From Opisthocomus hoazin (taxonomy: Eukaryota; Chordata; Aves; Opisthocomiformes; Opisthocomidae), in the NCBI RefSeq assembly GCF_030867145.1, contig NC_134419.1, positions 72,411,403 to 72,475,402 on the forward strand: 64,000 bases of DNA, read 5' to 3'. Shown here piece by piece: positions 27,801-42,800 of the stretch. The first letter of the stretch is position 1, and every line of letters starts with the position of its first letter. Both the position numbers and the translations under genes were made by a program. The notes beneath the pieces are model-generated. The model saw only the letters and a list, made by a program, of their open reading frames with translations, did no database searches and was not told the DNA's origin.

Positions 27801-30800
27801 AAGAATAAGAAGTTCCATCTGAACATGAAGAAGTTCTTTACTGTGAGGGTGACGGAGCACTGGAACAGGCTGCCCAGAGGGACCGTGGAGTCTCCTCTGG
27901 AGATATTCAAAACCCACCTGGATGAGGTCCTGTGAAGCCTGGTCTGGGTGAACCTGATTCGGCAGGGGGGTTGGATTAGATGATCCCCAGAGGTCCCTTC
28001 CAAACCCTAGCGTTCTGTGATTCTGTGACTGCTTGTTTCCGTAAGTAATGGCTATAGAATGAGCTCTATAAAGGTTATCAGTCAAACACTTTTGCACCCC
28101 TCAATTCAAGACAGACATGGAGAGAGTGGAGCGGGTTCAAGGAGGTTGCTAGAGAGCACGTTCTGTCAAGGAGACACTGAGGGAGCTGGGTCTGTTTAGT
28201 CTGGTAAAGAGGTGGCCAAGGAGCAATCCAATAACTGTCTGCAGCTATGTGAAGCACAGTTACAGAGACAGCAGAACACAACTTGTCTCAGTCTTGCCAG
28301 GAGATATAACAAGTGGCAACAGCCACATATTGCAACTTGTAGAGTGCAAATTGCATATTACAAAAACCCCTTTTTACTAGGAAGCTGATGCAGCACTGGA
28401 ACAGCTGCCCAGAGAGGCACCTCTGTCCTTGGAGATTTTTAAAACTTGGCTAAACAAAGCCACTGCTGACCCAGTGCTGGCAATAACCCTGCTTCAAATG
28501 GAACGTCAGATTAGATGGTCTCCAACAAATGCTTCCAATGAATGCTTTCACAATTCTACAATGGTGGAGGTATTATATACCAAGAAAGACCAGAACTGCT
28601 GGTAGGAATCTTTCCCAAATGCCAAGGACCTACACACTTTCTCATTCCTTGCCTTTGTGGATGCCGTGTCACATCCTTACCTGTACCAGTGAGAAGGAAT
28701 CCATCGTGTCTGACAGTATGACGGCAGTACCAGACTCACTGTAAAAACCTTGCAGGTATTCAGGGCCTTACAGGTTTCCATATGGAGTTCAGTCATCTTT
28801 GCAATCAGACCTTTCATGTAAGTGTCTTGAGATCAAAAGGAAACATTTGTCACAGGACACTTTTTTTTTTTTTTTTTTTTAAATCTTCAACACTACACTT
28901 TTAAAATCTGAAAATATAAAGAGCTCAACAGTCCTAAGCAGTCCTTTAGCCTTAAACCTCAGCCATCAGTCACTTTAAAAAGTAATTCAATATAGGGAAA
29001 GCAATTAGTTTAACACATCAAGGATACACAAGTTGAGTTTACAACACTAATACAATCTGCACCAAAAAAACCAACCTGTCTCAGTCCAGCGTCTTGTCAG
29101 AGAGGGAAATTCAGTTCCTAATTAATTAATTTTCATGTATTTGGTTGCAGATTAAAAATGGTCTTGTTCTTAAAAGCACATATAGCAGACCTGGACTCAA
29201 AGTTCAATTCTTTTGCATTCAGCTCTGCTCCAAGTCTCCCATGTAACATTTTGCAAGTCACTTTGACCAAACTTTGTGAAACAATCCACTAAAGCAAGTG
29301 CATCAATTTCTCAGTCTTCAACTCCACACCAAGGTTTACAATAGAGCTACTGCTGAAGTCAGTGGGAATGGGAGGTGCTTCAACTCTGAGTAACAAAGTT
29401 GGCTATCGCTCATACACGTCACACCTGATCACGTTACTTAGCAAGGTGTTTTGGACCAGAGCAGAATCCATTTGATATTTCATTTCTGTTTACTAATCTA
29501 TCAGTAAAGCTACTCCTATGATAAGAAATAAAGCACAGTCTGTAACATTGCTCCCTCCGAATAACTGTTTAGAAACTATGGCATTAGCCCATTTTGAAAA
29601 GCCAGAAGATAAATGTGGCACCTGAAACTGTAATGAAGTGTGACTTTTACTTTCAACACACTCTGAATAATGAATTTTGTGGAGTTGCATTAGTTACAGT
29701 CAGAATTGCTGCATTTGTGTGGTCACTGATTAGATGAACCAATTTGTTACAGATGGCTAGGCTGTCTTATTGAGATAAATGCCTTTGCTAAGCATGGCCA
29801 GACTGCCTGGGGTTGCTGTTGCACAGCTAAGAGTACAGATTGCTTTACCTGTGCATTTCTATACTTTATATATTTTTTTTATAATCTATTCTCTGTATTT
29901 TCAACCAGAACTTGGAATTCTTTGGGACTGTAAGCACTGTTTGATTCTATTACTAAAACCCATACTCACCAGGTCTTCTGGATTTTGTATTGTAATTTCC
30001 CTTTTTTTAATTTATGAAGTTTACTAAACACAGGATATAATGCAATCCTTTGGAACTCCTAAAATGCATAATAGAATCCAGAGAAAGAAGAGAGGTAGAT
30101 AATCTCAAGGGTCTCCTGAGCTCTACGAAGTATTACTTGGGGAAACATGAAGCTCTCCTGGGTAGCAGGAGCAATGAGAGGACAGAGAACAGCAAATGTT
30201 GTTGAATCCCTACGTGTGACACTAACAGAATTGCAGAATATTGAAAGAATACAGCATTCACCATATAAATGATACAAGGATTAAGACTATACTTCTAGTC
30301 CAAATTCAAAGGTAAATATGGCAGAAAGGATTTTTTTTTCTCACAGAAAACAACAACGCTGGCAAAAAGGGTTCTTCTCTGTCCAGCCTTCCAAAACATC
30401 ACCTCCCTCTTGCAGCCAGAGGAAGTCCTTTACCTGGTTTGACTTAGTTCAAAAACCTGAGGGAATTTATAATCTAAAACTGTACTGTGACAGCTCTGAT
30501 AGGGGAACGTCACCCTACTCCAAAACTAGCAGACATGTTCCACGACCCAAAGAAAAAGGCCCTTGGGACAATCTTGAACTATTTTACAGCTGTCAGACTG
30601 CCCATGCAGAAGATGAACAAATCATCCAGAAATGTGTGTAAGCTGATTATTGTGAAGTTATGCTTTCATTGAAAACATACATCTTTAATTTCTGAAGGAC
30701 TGCTGGTCATCTGTTTACTTCTCAAGGGAGAAGACTACTCCTGATGAACTTCCCATGGAGACAATTTCAGGGTTCTACGGGGCCCTGCAGACCTGAGGGC

Positions 30801-33800
30801 TAACATGGAAGGAAAGAATCAGTGTTCTGTCTTGGAAAAGGTGAGCAACGGAAATCAAAGAGATAAAAGTGTAGGAAAGAATGTGTACTGCACCTGTGGG
30901 AGGGTCTGGGAAGGGGTCAGGAGGAACTGCCACGCACCACTGCCTGTTTCACCCCCTCAGCCTTTGACTCCCCTCTTCATGTGCATCCTTCAGCAAGCTC
31001 ACGAGCTTGGGCTCAGACCTGCACCAGCCACAGCAGCGGTGTTGGCTCACTGAGAGTTCACATCTGTTTTCCACAGACTGCGCAGAGATGGGCAAGGGCT
31101 GCCACATCTCCCAGCAGCACAAGACGGCACCCAAAACTCCACACAAGCTGCTCTCTGAATGCTTCCAGAGCAGACACAGAGCCTATACCCCTGTTATCAG
31201 CCTCCTGCTTTCTCTCTTCTCCCCTGTACTGGAACCTGCATCATCAGGAGGTGCATCCATATAAAAAAAAGTATTTCAGCTGCTTTTTGTCAGCTACTGG
31301 GAGAAGTGATGTGAAAATTCAGTTGCCGTTTTGCACTGTAAAACAGTCTTCCACTGGGAGAGATTCAGGGCAAAGATTCTGCTGTCCTTGTTAAGTCAGA
31401 AAATGAGGGTTTACGCACCCTCAGTAGGGGCACCTGTTCTCCACTGCCTTTAGAAGATGCCCACTGGAACTAAATTGCTAGAAGTGGCTGCTCTTCAGAC
31501 AGAAACAGAGACACAGAAGTATTTCTTTCTCTTTGGGGCATGATGAGAGGATAATTCCTGTTGATACCTGAAATCCAAAAATGTCCTCTTCCAATTATAC
31601 TTCACTTTTCTACTGAAGAGCTCTATAGTTGGCGGAGAAGTGACACTCACAGGTTATAGCAGTGAAATGGATGAATCCAAGAGCAGATGTCTGAGCAGAG
31701 TGGTCTGGAATTTAGTATTGTAGCATGTGCTGATGAGCAGGCCTTGAGGAAGGGAAGTAGAACATAAGGAAGGAGATATCCAAATCACAACCATTGTTTA
31801 CCAATCATGAAGCAGCATTAAAACCACTTTTGTTTACAATTCATGGAGAAGGTTCTGCAGTTTACCTGTGCCTGTTCCTCAAAAAGCTTTTGTGAATGGC
31901 TGATAAGACAGACAGACAATTTGTTGCTACACACAGGCAAGGCACAAGACTTCTGGGAGAAAGTGAGAGAATGAGAAAAAGAGAGAGAAAAAAGATTTCT
32001 TGTATTTGTAAGACAGAAAATACTACCAACAACTGCAGCAGACCTTACTTAGGACATCACATCCAGTCTATCACATTTTGGTCTCAGAAGTAATCCCAGA
32101 TAGGCAGACACAATTTTCTAAGGAGAAGAATCTCGGACCCCTTACAACGTAAGGAACAACCACAAGACTCTGAAATCACCAACTTTTTTCTTTGCACCAC
32201 AGGCTACACAGAATCTCCAAATTGCTTGTTTGGTTGTGCCCCTGCCCCTTCATTCCTCCAAAATTTTCACTGGTATTGGAACCACAAATAAATTCAAATT
32301 AGCATTACTAAAGCTGACTCACATAAAGCTGAATGATAAGATGCTAAGGGAGAGATAACATTTGTTGACAGGTAGATGGTAAATGGGACCACAGTGGCAT
32401 TGAGTCCATATTTCTAGTAGGGCGGTGTTGCTGCAGCTCGCTCCCAAGTGACTGCTGCCACAGATCACATTTGTGCAGTAAATGAAAGCTTAGCTCCAAG
32501 TGGCATTACCAAGAATTTTTTGCTGCATTACATTATATCCCCCAAGGTGCAGGAGGACATTAGTTGCAAGTTTTATGACTAGCGTGCATCAGAAAAATGA
32601 AGCCATTAAATTCTCATAAGCTTTTCAATTTTTCATGTCACATTATTCTAGAAATGCTTTTTGTACCGTGGGCATGCACCAGTTACCACAACAGCAAAGC
32701 CTGACCCCCTTCCTCTGTAAGCATCCTCCTGGTGTCTCAGGCTCCCCCCTCCCCTTTGGGACTGTTGGTCCTTACGGCTCAGGCTGATTTTATTAAGGAG
32801 ACACAAGTGGCCCTGACTGAGAGCAGTTTTGCTGAGAAAACTATATGCTTGTTATTTCCGTTAGTTGCATCTTTTTTTGTACCTTGGGCTTTCTGAATTT
32901 GCCTTAATATCTTTCACTATAGTTCCACTTTCAGCTTGTATTTCCTTTCTCTGTCTTTGTAAATGAATACTGGCACCTAAGATGTCTTTCAGACTGATCT
33001 ATTATCCTCCTTCACTGTCCTTTCTATGAACTTACTACAAACAATCCCACCCACTAGTTTTAGACTTTGTCCACACTGATTTATATTTGTTTGTGGACTT
33101 CTATCACTCCCCCGACTCCTCCTGATTGTAGTTTTAATACTCTCAGACTGCTGTTTTCTTTCTTTGGCTGGAAAGCCCCACCTAGCACAGTGTTTCTGCC
33201 AGGCAGAGGGAAGATTCTAATTTCTCGCTATTTCTGTTGGTTCCAGTGCGCTTTCAGGCAATTTCTAAGATCCTGAGAAACATGTCCCACAGCTTTATAA
33301 GACAGGCACAGATCCATCTATCTACTCTTACCTAGAATGCTATGGAAACCTCCTATTTTACTTGCTTAGCAAAATAAAAAAAGACCTCCCAATATTCCAG
33401 CTTGTGCCACAGAAGTGGACAAACAGAAATGTACAGAACTGGATTAGCAGACGGCTTTGTCAGCTGCCTCTGCTTTTATGTGAACCTGGCTGGGTAATTA
33501 AAATGTGTAAACCAAGATCAATTATTACACATTTCCCACTGTGCTGAGTTCCCACTCTGTTATCTCCACTCCTCAATTCGTTCTCCTTTCCTAATTAAAC
33601 ACAGGTACAAGATGCAGAATCCTCCCTAACATATCACTTAATAAACATTTTAATCCTTATGATTAAAAAGATTTTAATATCACAAAAGTGAAAGCATGGA
33701 CCCAAGAGAACCCCAGCAGCTACAAATACTCAGGTTCGTTGATGCATTAACACACTTCTGCCTTATCTGCCTCCACTAACAAATACTGTTTCAAAAAAAC

Positions 33801-36800
33801 CACCAGCTCTTTCACCAAATTTCTAACTTTCTCTGAAGCTTTCTACAGAGCAGGCTAGTACTGGTCAATGTAATGTAACATAACCGTGGAACACAAAGTG
33901 TTAAATAATTCTCATCATGTGCATTCCATGATGAAACTGATGTGAAAACATGCATAAATATTCAGCAGAGCTGGTTAAAGAAAGCCTCTGGAATTCAGGC
34001 CCACATGTTTAATCCTATAACCTAGACTGCCTCTGTTTATTTATACAAGCTTACCATGCAAATGATTTTATTTGCTATTCGTAATTGAAAGATAAATCTA
34101 CTTCAGAGCTCTAGAACTCCATTTCAAAATTAACAGTTCATATAAAAAGAAAAGAACCCTCAATATCTCTAAGGAGACCAGCTGACTGCTGTTTGTAACT
34201 CTACAGAGTATTTCTGGCAAGCTTACGAACTTGCACTATCCTTCCCTTTCCTTTGCTCTGCCGTAAGTGCTTTTGATATGCCATGTTCTACTTACTTATT
34301 TTATAGCTTCTGCATTCACATACTCCTGTCACACTCCGAATTCTTCCTTAAAACCTTACTCCTACCAGCATTTCAAGGAATTCCAGCCTGCAGATTCTGC
34401 TCTGCACTTACTGTGCCCAAAGAATGTGTACTGAAAGATGAGCTGGAAGAATGCCTTTACTAAAAAGAAACATTCTGCCAAGAATATTGGATCCTGTGTT
34501 CCTCTAATAAACAATCTACAGTGCCTGAATTTTATTTGGATAATGGATTAAAAGTGCTCCTCGCAGTAATATATTAAGACAGCAAAGTGCTGTTAAGACT
34601 GAACCAACTATTCACACCTAAGTAGATTCAATGGATTTCTACACAAATGGTCTCGAATACTTATGGAGTTTCACCTTTCCATTAGTGGAGACGCTTGTTG
34701 GTTTTTTTTTTTGTCATCAGTGACAGAAGACTAACAAAACACTGAGTTTTCTTGTGTCAGTACAAACTCAAGACGACACAGAGCTGGGATCCTGGTTTTG
34801 TGTCCATGTTCACACGCCTTTCTGACGAGGCTGTAAGTGCCAGGCCGGGCCACGTTCACGTCAGCAGGAAACAGCTTGCCTCCACACCTAAGCCATCGTT
34901 TCACGTCGGGCTCTAAACCTCAGGCCCAGTGCACGTTGTATTTCACTGCTTCTGCAAGGACAAGAATACGGGCAGGCCCCACCCACATAAGCGGGATGGA
35001 GTCCTCCTACACAGTGTCCAACCTTACCTCTCTGCCAAGGTCTCCGAAACAAGAAAACATATCAGCAATTTCTATTTATTACTCATGATGAAAGCTCTTC
35101 AGGAGAATGGGATTCCTTCTACGACTGGTAAATACAGCACTTCTGATAGAACTACACCAAAGCAAAAAATTTTAAATGGAACAACTAGGACAGAGGAACT
35201 AGAAAAGTTAACACTGTTTATAATGCCTTATATCTCACTGGGAGGAGACAATGAGAAACCTGACTGATGCATCCTAAGAGTCATTACTCAGGATGTAACG
35301 AACACAGATGCAATGCACGCTAATCCCAGCAGACATGCTTCCAGAAAGGAAACTTCAGCGAAAGCGGGTCCTACAGAGATGGCACTCTGCTCTTGCTACA
35401 GAGCTCTCTCCAAGAGTGACCAGGCCTTACCAAGTGTCACACAGCTTTAGAACTGCCTCTGGACACACAGGAATTAAGCCTGAGGGACAGGAAGAAGCAT
35501 CTGTGAACCGTTATTCAGGAAGAATGCAATTTTGATTCAGCTAAGTGAAGCTGTAAAGACATGGAGCTCTCTGCAGCCTACTAGACTTCGTCCCTCAGGA
35601 GGCCTCAAAGAGCAAGACAAATGAGAATAAGCAAATACCTGCTTCAAAGAAGTAAGAACTCAAGTATAAAAAGCATTAAAAGCACTAAATACTAAGATAC
35701 TAAAAGCACAATAGATGAATGCACATGGGGCAGGCAGGGTAACAGCAAGAAGCAATGAGGAGCAGTTTTCACATATCAGTAGGTGAAACACAGTCAACTT
35801 TTTGTAGGCATGAAAAAGCCTGCATTTTAGAGAGGGTTTTAGAGGAGGAAAATGAGTTAGCATTACAGATGTTCATTTCCAGGACATGCAGCTTATGACT
35901 GAGATGACACAGGTGAAAGAGTCAAATGCAGGTTGATTCCCTGTCAAATGCAAGGCTACAAAACCCTTTAGCGGCAATATTCTGGAGATACACAAAACAG
36001 GCCAGATTACAGTTGCCAAAGCCAAGGAAATGATGTTACAGCAGCCAAGATGCAAAATCCATGACGAAAGCTCAGCTCAGCAGTACATACAGACAGGAAA
36101 AGCTGTCATGCAGACAGAATTTGCAGGATTTTGATCAGCTGGATGGGAAGAGAGAGGAAGAACTGTGAACTGAAGGAACACCCAGATTGCTCATTCCAAG
36201 GAGAAAGCCGCCCAGCAGCTGGAAGGGAGCGTCGCGGGAGCCCTTGGGCTCATTAAGAGTTCCAGGCTAGCAATGTTTTGTTTAAGGCCAGACAGAGATG
36301 AGGCAATGTCAGAGCTGCACTGAGATTGTAGGCTGTACAAAAGCTGATGGATGTTGAGTGCAGAAGCAGCTCTACAACACTTCTTAATTGACTTTATTAA
36401 TTCTATGCAATATCAAGCTTAGTCTAGACAACTACCGAAACATTCCAGAAAGGCTGGGCTTCACGTTATGATCCAACAACTGAAGTTATTCATACTTCTG
36501 TTCTCTTAGAGCTATGTCGCTCACCACAGGTTACTCCAGCAAATGTCCACAGGTCATTAACACTTCCCACTAGTTAACTCTCAGCTTAGACCGGTGGTTG
36601 TACCTCAGTGTGTTTCCAGTAACAAAGTTTCTAGCACTGCCTTTTCACGCTTTGCTCCATTTGATGTTACAACAAGCTCTCATTTTCACGACACTTGCAT
36701 GTTCCAATAGCTAGCAGCAAGGGCTGCAACTTCTGATCCGTCTGCACTTACTGCATTGAGGGAGATGCTGGATCCAGCAATCGGAGTCTGAAAGACTGAA

Positions 36801-39800
36801 CGGCAATGCAGAACTCTCAGTTTTCTGCACTTCTTTCTTCATCCCCATTACTTTAAAAAAAATCAACCATGTGTCAAATAAACTTCAATTATTTCCCTAA
36901 ACTCTTCTGTTTTCCTGCAATTGATCACACACCCCGAGTTAAAAGCCTTGTCAGTCCTTGCTATTTATCAAGCTTGCCAATAAAAGTACACGATCACAGA
37001 CACAACCACAGACACAGACACTAATTACCAACATTCCACTACGCCACAAATGAGAAATGCCAAGAGATCTACCTTACCCTGCCCTGCTCCTTACACAGCT
37101 CCCCATTCACGAGCACACATGCACACAGACAGCAGGCAGACAACAACACACAAAGATAATGAATGGGTCTCTAGTGTTTCAGATTTACCTACAAGCGCGT
37201 CCTTCCATCAGAACTTTAAGAGTGTTTTACTTCTGGCACTAGCATTAGCAATCCCACAATAAAGACTGTTAAGAAAAACGTTGCTCAACATTAGAGATAG
37301 TTAGAAACAGAGTTGGAAAAATCTGGGTGCTTCCCAGGGGCACTCTGCAAATTACACGACTACTAGATATTTTACAAACTGTGTACCGCATAGCTGCTGC
37401 CAACGGGTTACGCAAGTCTCTGACCAAAAATAAATAAAACAAAACAGAAAACAAATACCCTGATGAAAAGAAGAACATGTACATCTCGTGTATCAAAGAC
37501 ATAAACTGAGTTTGAAATAAAGGGCGTGCATATGGAAAGTGTACATATTTGAGGGGGGGTGGAGGAAACGGTTAAATGCAGATAAACCTCTTCTTGGTGA
37601 AAATAACATTTGAATTTAATTTTATATCCAGACTATCCGGTTCATAGTCCTTTCATTCCTACTGTGGGAAAATGGGAACTGGAAAAAAGTCCCACTGAGC
37701 AGGCTCTTTGCTTTTGCTTTCCCTCCTCTTCCTTTTTTTTTTTTTTTTTTAACTTTAAAGCTCTGTGATGACCTAAAGAAAATAACAAAACAAAATTGTG
37801 TCCAGTATTTCAAAATCAGGTTTCCCTTGGGTCTCAAAACTGCATCTGTTCCATGAGCATCAAATTCAGCAGGAATACAATGTACAAGATGACTAAAACA
37901 TCAGAGTCTGCAGTGAAGGACAGCAATATATAGAAGTAAATAGAAAGAAAAAGGCACTGAAGAGATGAGTACATACGGCTACTGCTCGGTACAGTTAAAT
38001 TCTCTTTCAATGTTTCTACTCTGACTCTTTTCCAGACCATTTTTCTACAGTTTATAGTGGAGCTAGTTGTCCCAAATACAGTTTATCATTTAGCCTGTCA
38101 ACTAGGGCTTTAAAAAGGCATTTCCACTTTCAGTCTGTAATCTTACCTTGTAGGCAGCTTGTCTCATAAACTGCTTTGCAGGCTGCTTCCAAATAGCAGG
38201 CACTGTAATCACCCATCTTACTTCAGTGTTTTCAAAATCTGAGCCTCCTTGGTCACTGAGCTCCTAAAGAAAAGGAAAATAGAGGTGAATGCAAAATGGA
38301 GGGTGTTAACTTAATAAGAAAACATTATTGTCTGCTGGCTCCAGTAACAGTAACTTTCTCTCTTCAATTTTTTTTGCTGTTACATCTATGCTACAAATCA
38401 GAATTATTGCCAATGTGTCAAGAATGGTTTACTGTGCCAAAAGCTGGATTAGGGTTGATGCCTTCTCAAGCAGGCCTATAGAAAAATTTACTGCTTAACA
38501 TGAAGTAGAAAAGTTAGTTTTTCCAAAAGCAGCCCATGCACTGCTGGTACTACAGAACATTTATGTACATTCTTATTCACAGTGTGGGACTTGCTGTTAG
38601 CTTGAAGAATTCACACTTGCATCTTGATTAACAAGCAGAAAAATATTTGAGGTATCACTGATGAACATAACGTTTTACAATCTGGATTTTTCAATGACTT
38701 CTTTATACATCATTTACCTTTAAATCAAATTTTTATGACTCAGTTAACAAGGGGAAGTTACAGTTAAACCCTTTAAAAAAAATGACTGATTGCTCCTTGA
38801 AAATTTTGCTTCAAGCAAACATTCAAGACCAGTTTAGTTCTTTTATTGTCCTTTTTCTCCCCCTAAAGAGAGGAATGTCTGTACTGCATTTGTAAATTAG
38901 GTGATATACTGACATGTTTTGGGAAAGGTTCCAAGTCAAATGTCACTACCATATGTCCTATCTAAATTTCCATCCAAACAGGGAAAGGTTCAGAAAGGTG
39001 AACAACGGGCCTTTAGAATGTAAAAAAATGTTTATGCATGTGCTGTGCCAAGGTGTTGTGTTTGTTTAGCTATGGTGCAGTTCAAAAATCCATGCTAGAA
39101 AAGCAGTACCTTTATGCTGCCCAGGGCACTAGGAATGGACAGATTCTGGTCCCAAGTAACAGTTCATTTACATTGCTTGTCTAATTAGTTTCAGCACGCA
39201 CTCACAAACCACAGGGATTTATTTATTAACATCAGGAAAGGATGTAGCCCTGAACAGGCAGCACAGAAAACATATGGGATTGTAACCAACAGCATTCATG
39301 TTCACTAAGAATCTCCCTAGACTATGCACAGGTTCAAGTCTGTGACTCCACCATCAATCCAAAATCTAGTTAAATACAGTCTTTGACAAGATGAGGGTTT
39401 TGAGTTGCAATGATAGCATTATTCCTCTGTTGCCATAAAGAATAGCCTGAGATCTCAGAGAATAACTCAAACTCATTCAAAAGAGCAGGTCAGGTTTTTT
39501 AACAAGGCTATTTTAAACAATGCTTGCTTAAATGAAGATTCTGATCTGACCCAGCAACTACTACGCTTATGTTGAATTACAGTGGTGCATTTGAAGCCAA
39601 TGTGTACTTAAGTCACATTTGACTGTTTACATGAAATTTTAAATCTCAAAAACTGTTTACTGGCAACATGTACTTCACAGGAGAACACAAAAAACAAACT
39701 TGTGGCCCAGGAAGAATATTACAAAAAATGAGTATTGTGCCATTTCAAATAGGAAATGGAAAATAGAATGCATTTTCCCTACCAATACGAGCCACAGTAG

Positions 39801-42800
39801 GAGGGAAAAAAAAAAGGAAAAAAAAACCAAAACAAGCAACATAAATGGAGGCAGTATATCAGAACACAGCATGAATTTACAAGTTACCCCCTAGCAGCTG
39901 TCTTTCTTACTTTTTGGTTCTCCTTGATGCTTGTTAGATTTTCTGCATAAACATGCGTTCAGGATCAGGGCAACCAAATAACATCTCACAGCACAACAAC
40001 ATGAAATTCACCCCTGCTAAGGGTCAGCACAGGGCCAAAACACCACTGCCTAACCGCGGCTCTTTGGCACACGCACTACAGTTTAACTGTGTAAAACAGA
40101 ATAACGGAGTGCTGTGCACGGGTACCTAAGTGGGTTTGGATAACGGGGGCTATATATCTGCGTTAGTGCAGAATTCCACGTAAGCTAACGCACTTCACCT
40201 CTCAGGGCAATCCAGTGGCTGGCACAGATCATTGCACTGCATAATTATACTATTTCCACTAGGTTAGCTGGCTTGTACACCTCAGCAGGTCATCTTTGGA
40301 CCGACTTACAGTGAGATTCAAGCCACCAAATTGTAAATGAGCTTTTAAGACTCTTTCTATTATAAAATTAATCCAGCTCATCCAAATTCCCTTTGCTTAA
40401 TCAGTGAAGACAAAGACAAGTTGGGGCAGGAGACATCAGTAGGTGCCCATCCTACTGCGTTTCACAGTGCCAGCTCTTTAACAAGAGGAAGGAACCTTGC
40501 AGGAACACAGGACAATCCATCATCGCAGCAGCAGAAGCGTAGGGGATGAGGATGGGACCCAGTCTCAAAATTAATTCCTCAGCTTCACCTCCTGCACTTT
40601 TAAATTTTCTTTCCAAATCAACACTTTTTCATGAAAAAAAGCAATAGAAAAATATTGAAGCCAGTAAGAAGACACTCAGAAGCCTGCATCAGAGTGACAC
40701 ACCTACTACTATTGAATCAAGCTTCCCCTGTGTGGGGGGAAATCACTGCAGGCTATTGCGAGCTCTCTAGAGTCCACAGCCTGCCTCTTAGTTTCTGCAG
40801 CTGCCTTGCTTTGTTTACATCAACTACTACCGAGGTCAAAGCTGGGCAAGGTTAGGAGTGTTAAGCTCACATTTATACCAGTTATAAATACCAAAAATCT
40901 AGATAAGGAAGCACTACCCTACCTTTAATGCCTGCTCCTTAAAGAATTGCAGAGCATAAGCAAATATCTCAAGTGCTTTGACTTTTTTGCCATTTGCAGC
41001 TGTCAGGTCTGTCTCCATGGTAAGATTCTACAGGAAAGAAAATAACTGGAAGTTATTAAAAGGAAAAGGTAAACTTGAAATTAATTCCCTCTGCTTGAGG
41101 AAAGGGAATTCTTTTTTATCCACCTGGATGGGGAAAAGTGACAGAATTGTTCTGAAGAGGATCTAACTCACCACGTGAATTTCCTGGAGCATGACATTTG
41201 CTGCTTATTTTAGACTTTGTTTTTAAACACCTATCACGTCTACAAATAACTCCAGGCAGAAAGAGAAATATGGACTAAATATTAAATAACTGCAACAAAT
41301 GTATTTGTAAGTAATTGCAACAAAGCTGCATATGCAAGATATTTAATCCAAGAGTTAAAAAGCACAGATTTTTGGCTTCCCACCAACACACGAAACCAGA
41401 AAACACCTCAACACAGAAAGTACTGGCCAAGTCCCAAAATTCTAGAATGGCTTAGTTTAAAGACAAAAATATCATCAGCAGGAATAATGTCAAATTAACA
41501 GCATGATTTGCACTTGCAGTTTTGACGATAAACTCTGGGTAAATTTGCTCCTCTGCCCTGGAATGTAGTATGGCTCTTCTATTCTGCTTTCTGAGTAAAT
41601 ACGCATAACAGACCAGCCTCATGGAGACTCCCTAGACAGCTATGGGTTTCACCCAGGAAAATTAGGACATGAAGATCTAAGCAAAGTAGATCTTGAACTT
41701 CTATGATCTAGAAAGAAGGCTGGCAAAATCAGCTTGCCAAATGGAGTGAGAAGCAAAATGAATCATAATGTTAACTGAAAACTGTAATTTCCTTTTTTTA
41801 CTCTCTAAATGTAGAAAGAGAGCTGCTTATCATCTAGTTCACAATCTTCAGGCAAGATCTAGCACTGTCCACAGGAAGATTGAGTAGCAAATGCACAATT
41901 ATCCAAATTATCCAAAGAGTTGGTTATTACTTACACCTGTGGTATGTAGCTTCATCTTAAACTTTTCAAAATACAACCAGTGCTTTGATTCAGTGGGATC
42001 CAAGTCATGGTAGAAATCTCTTGCTGCATACCCAAAGCTGTGAAACTTTCTCTCCGGTGTCAGGAGGATGGTAGTTGGTGTCTTCTGATTGGAAACGCCT
42101 GGATCTCCACCTTCCCATCGTCTATCCAACAAGCAAAACAGCTTCAGGGAGTGATACTCATGTTTACAGCAGCAGAAAAAACAGTATATTGTGAGAAAAA
42201 TAATCTGGTGGCAGATTGCCCAGAATTCCTTCCTCTCCAAAGATACTAATATCAATCCTCATAATACCAAAACCAAGTGGGTTTATTCACATCCAAGGAA
42301 AGACTGTAAGTTTAATTTCAGACAATTCAATAAATTTTGCAGTTAGTTGTATAATTTTTAAGGACATAATCATGCTCTGTCTCTGATAACAATACAGGTT
42401 CCTTAAAGTAAGCCACACACAATTAACAAGGAAACTGTAATACACCTATATTTTCAAACTAAAAATACATACGTAATAAATATTGTAAGAAAAAAAAAAC
42501 ATCAATAAAACTACAAATGAAAACTCAAATCCTCAAAATGGCCTAATGGATTGTCAGTCAGACCTCATGCATCCTTACTTGTATGGGATATTATTCCCCA
42601 TTTTGAAACAGGGACCTGTTAAAACTGACGGTTAAAACTTTACAAACTGAAGCAGAGGAAGTTCCGTCTGAACATGAGGAAGAACTTCTTCCCTCTGAGG
42701 GTGACGGAGCCCTGGCCCAGGCTGCCCAGGGAGGTTGTGGAGTCTCCTTCTCTGGAGATATTCAAGACCCGCCTGGACACGGTGCTGTGCAGCCTGCTCT

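Larger units (their letters stand above)
18140..38146 (-). other. HSPA12A intron 6 (20 kb)
   Basis: Largest intron resolved in the window (GTAAGA..CGCAG). It holds CR1 fragments 2 and 3, tandem duplications at 25031-25154, a hairpin at 24233-24268, TA-rich simple sequence near 20810-20845 and 26215-26265, and a T20 run at 28861-28880. Open frames up to 171 codons occur (21533-22048) but match no family I know and are taken as chance. Confidence 0.85.

Noticed and set aside
27396..27935. 179-codon open frame as a host gene
   Set aside because: It is the C-terminal part of CR1 ORF2 followed by the CR1 tail, so it is a transposon fragment.
28861..28880. Poly-T run as the tail of a minus-strand retropseudogene
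   Set aside because: The adjacent sequence to the right shows no processed gene copy; processed pseudogenes are rare in birds.
36180..36290. Weak similarity to CR1 around CTCATTAAGAG
   Set aside because: Only a few short matching words; the following sequence does not align with CR1.
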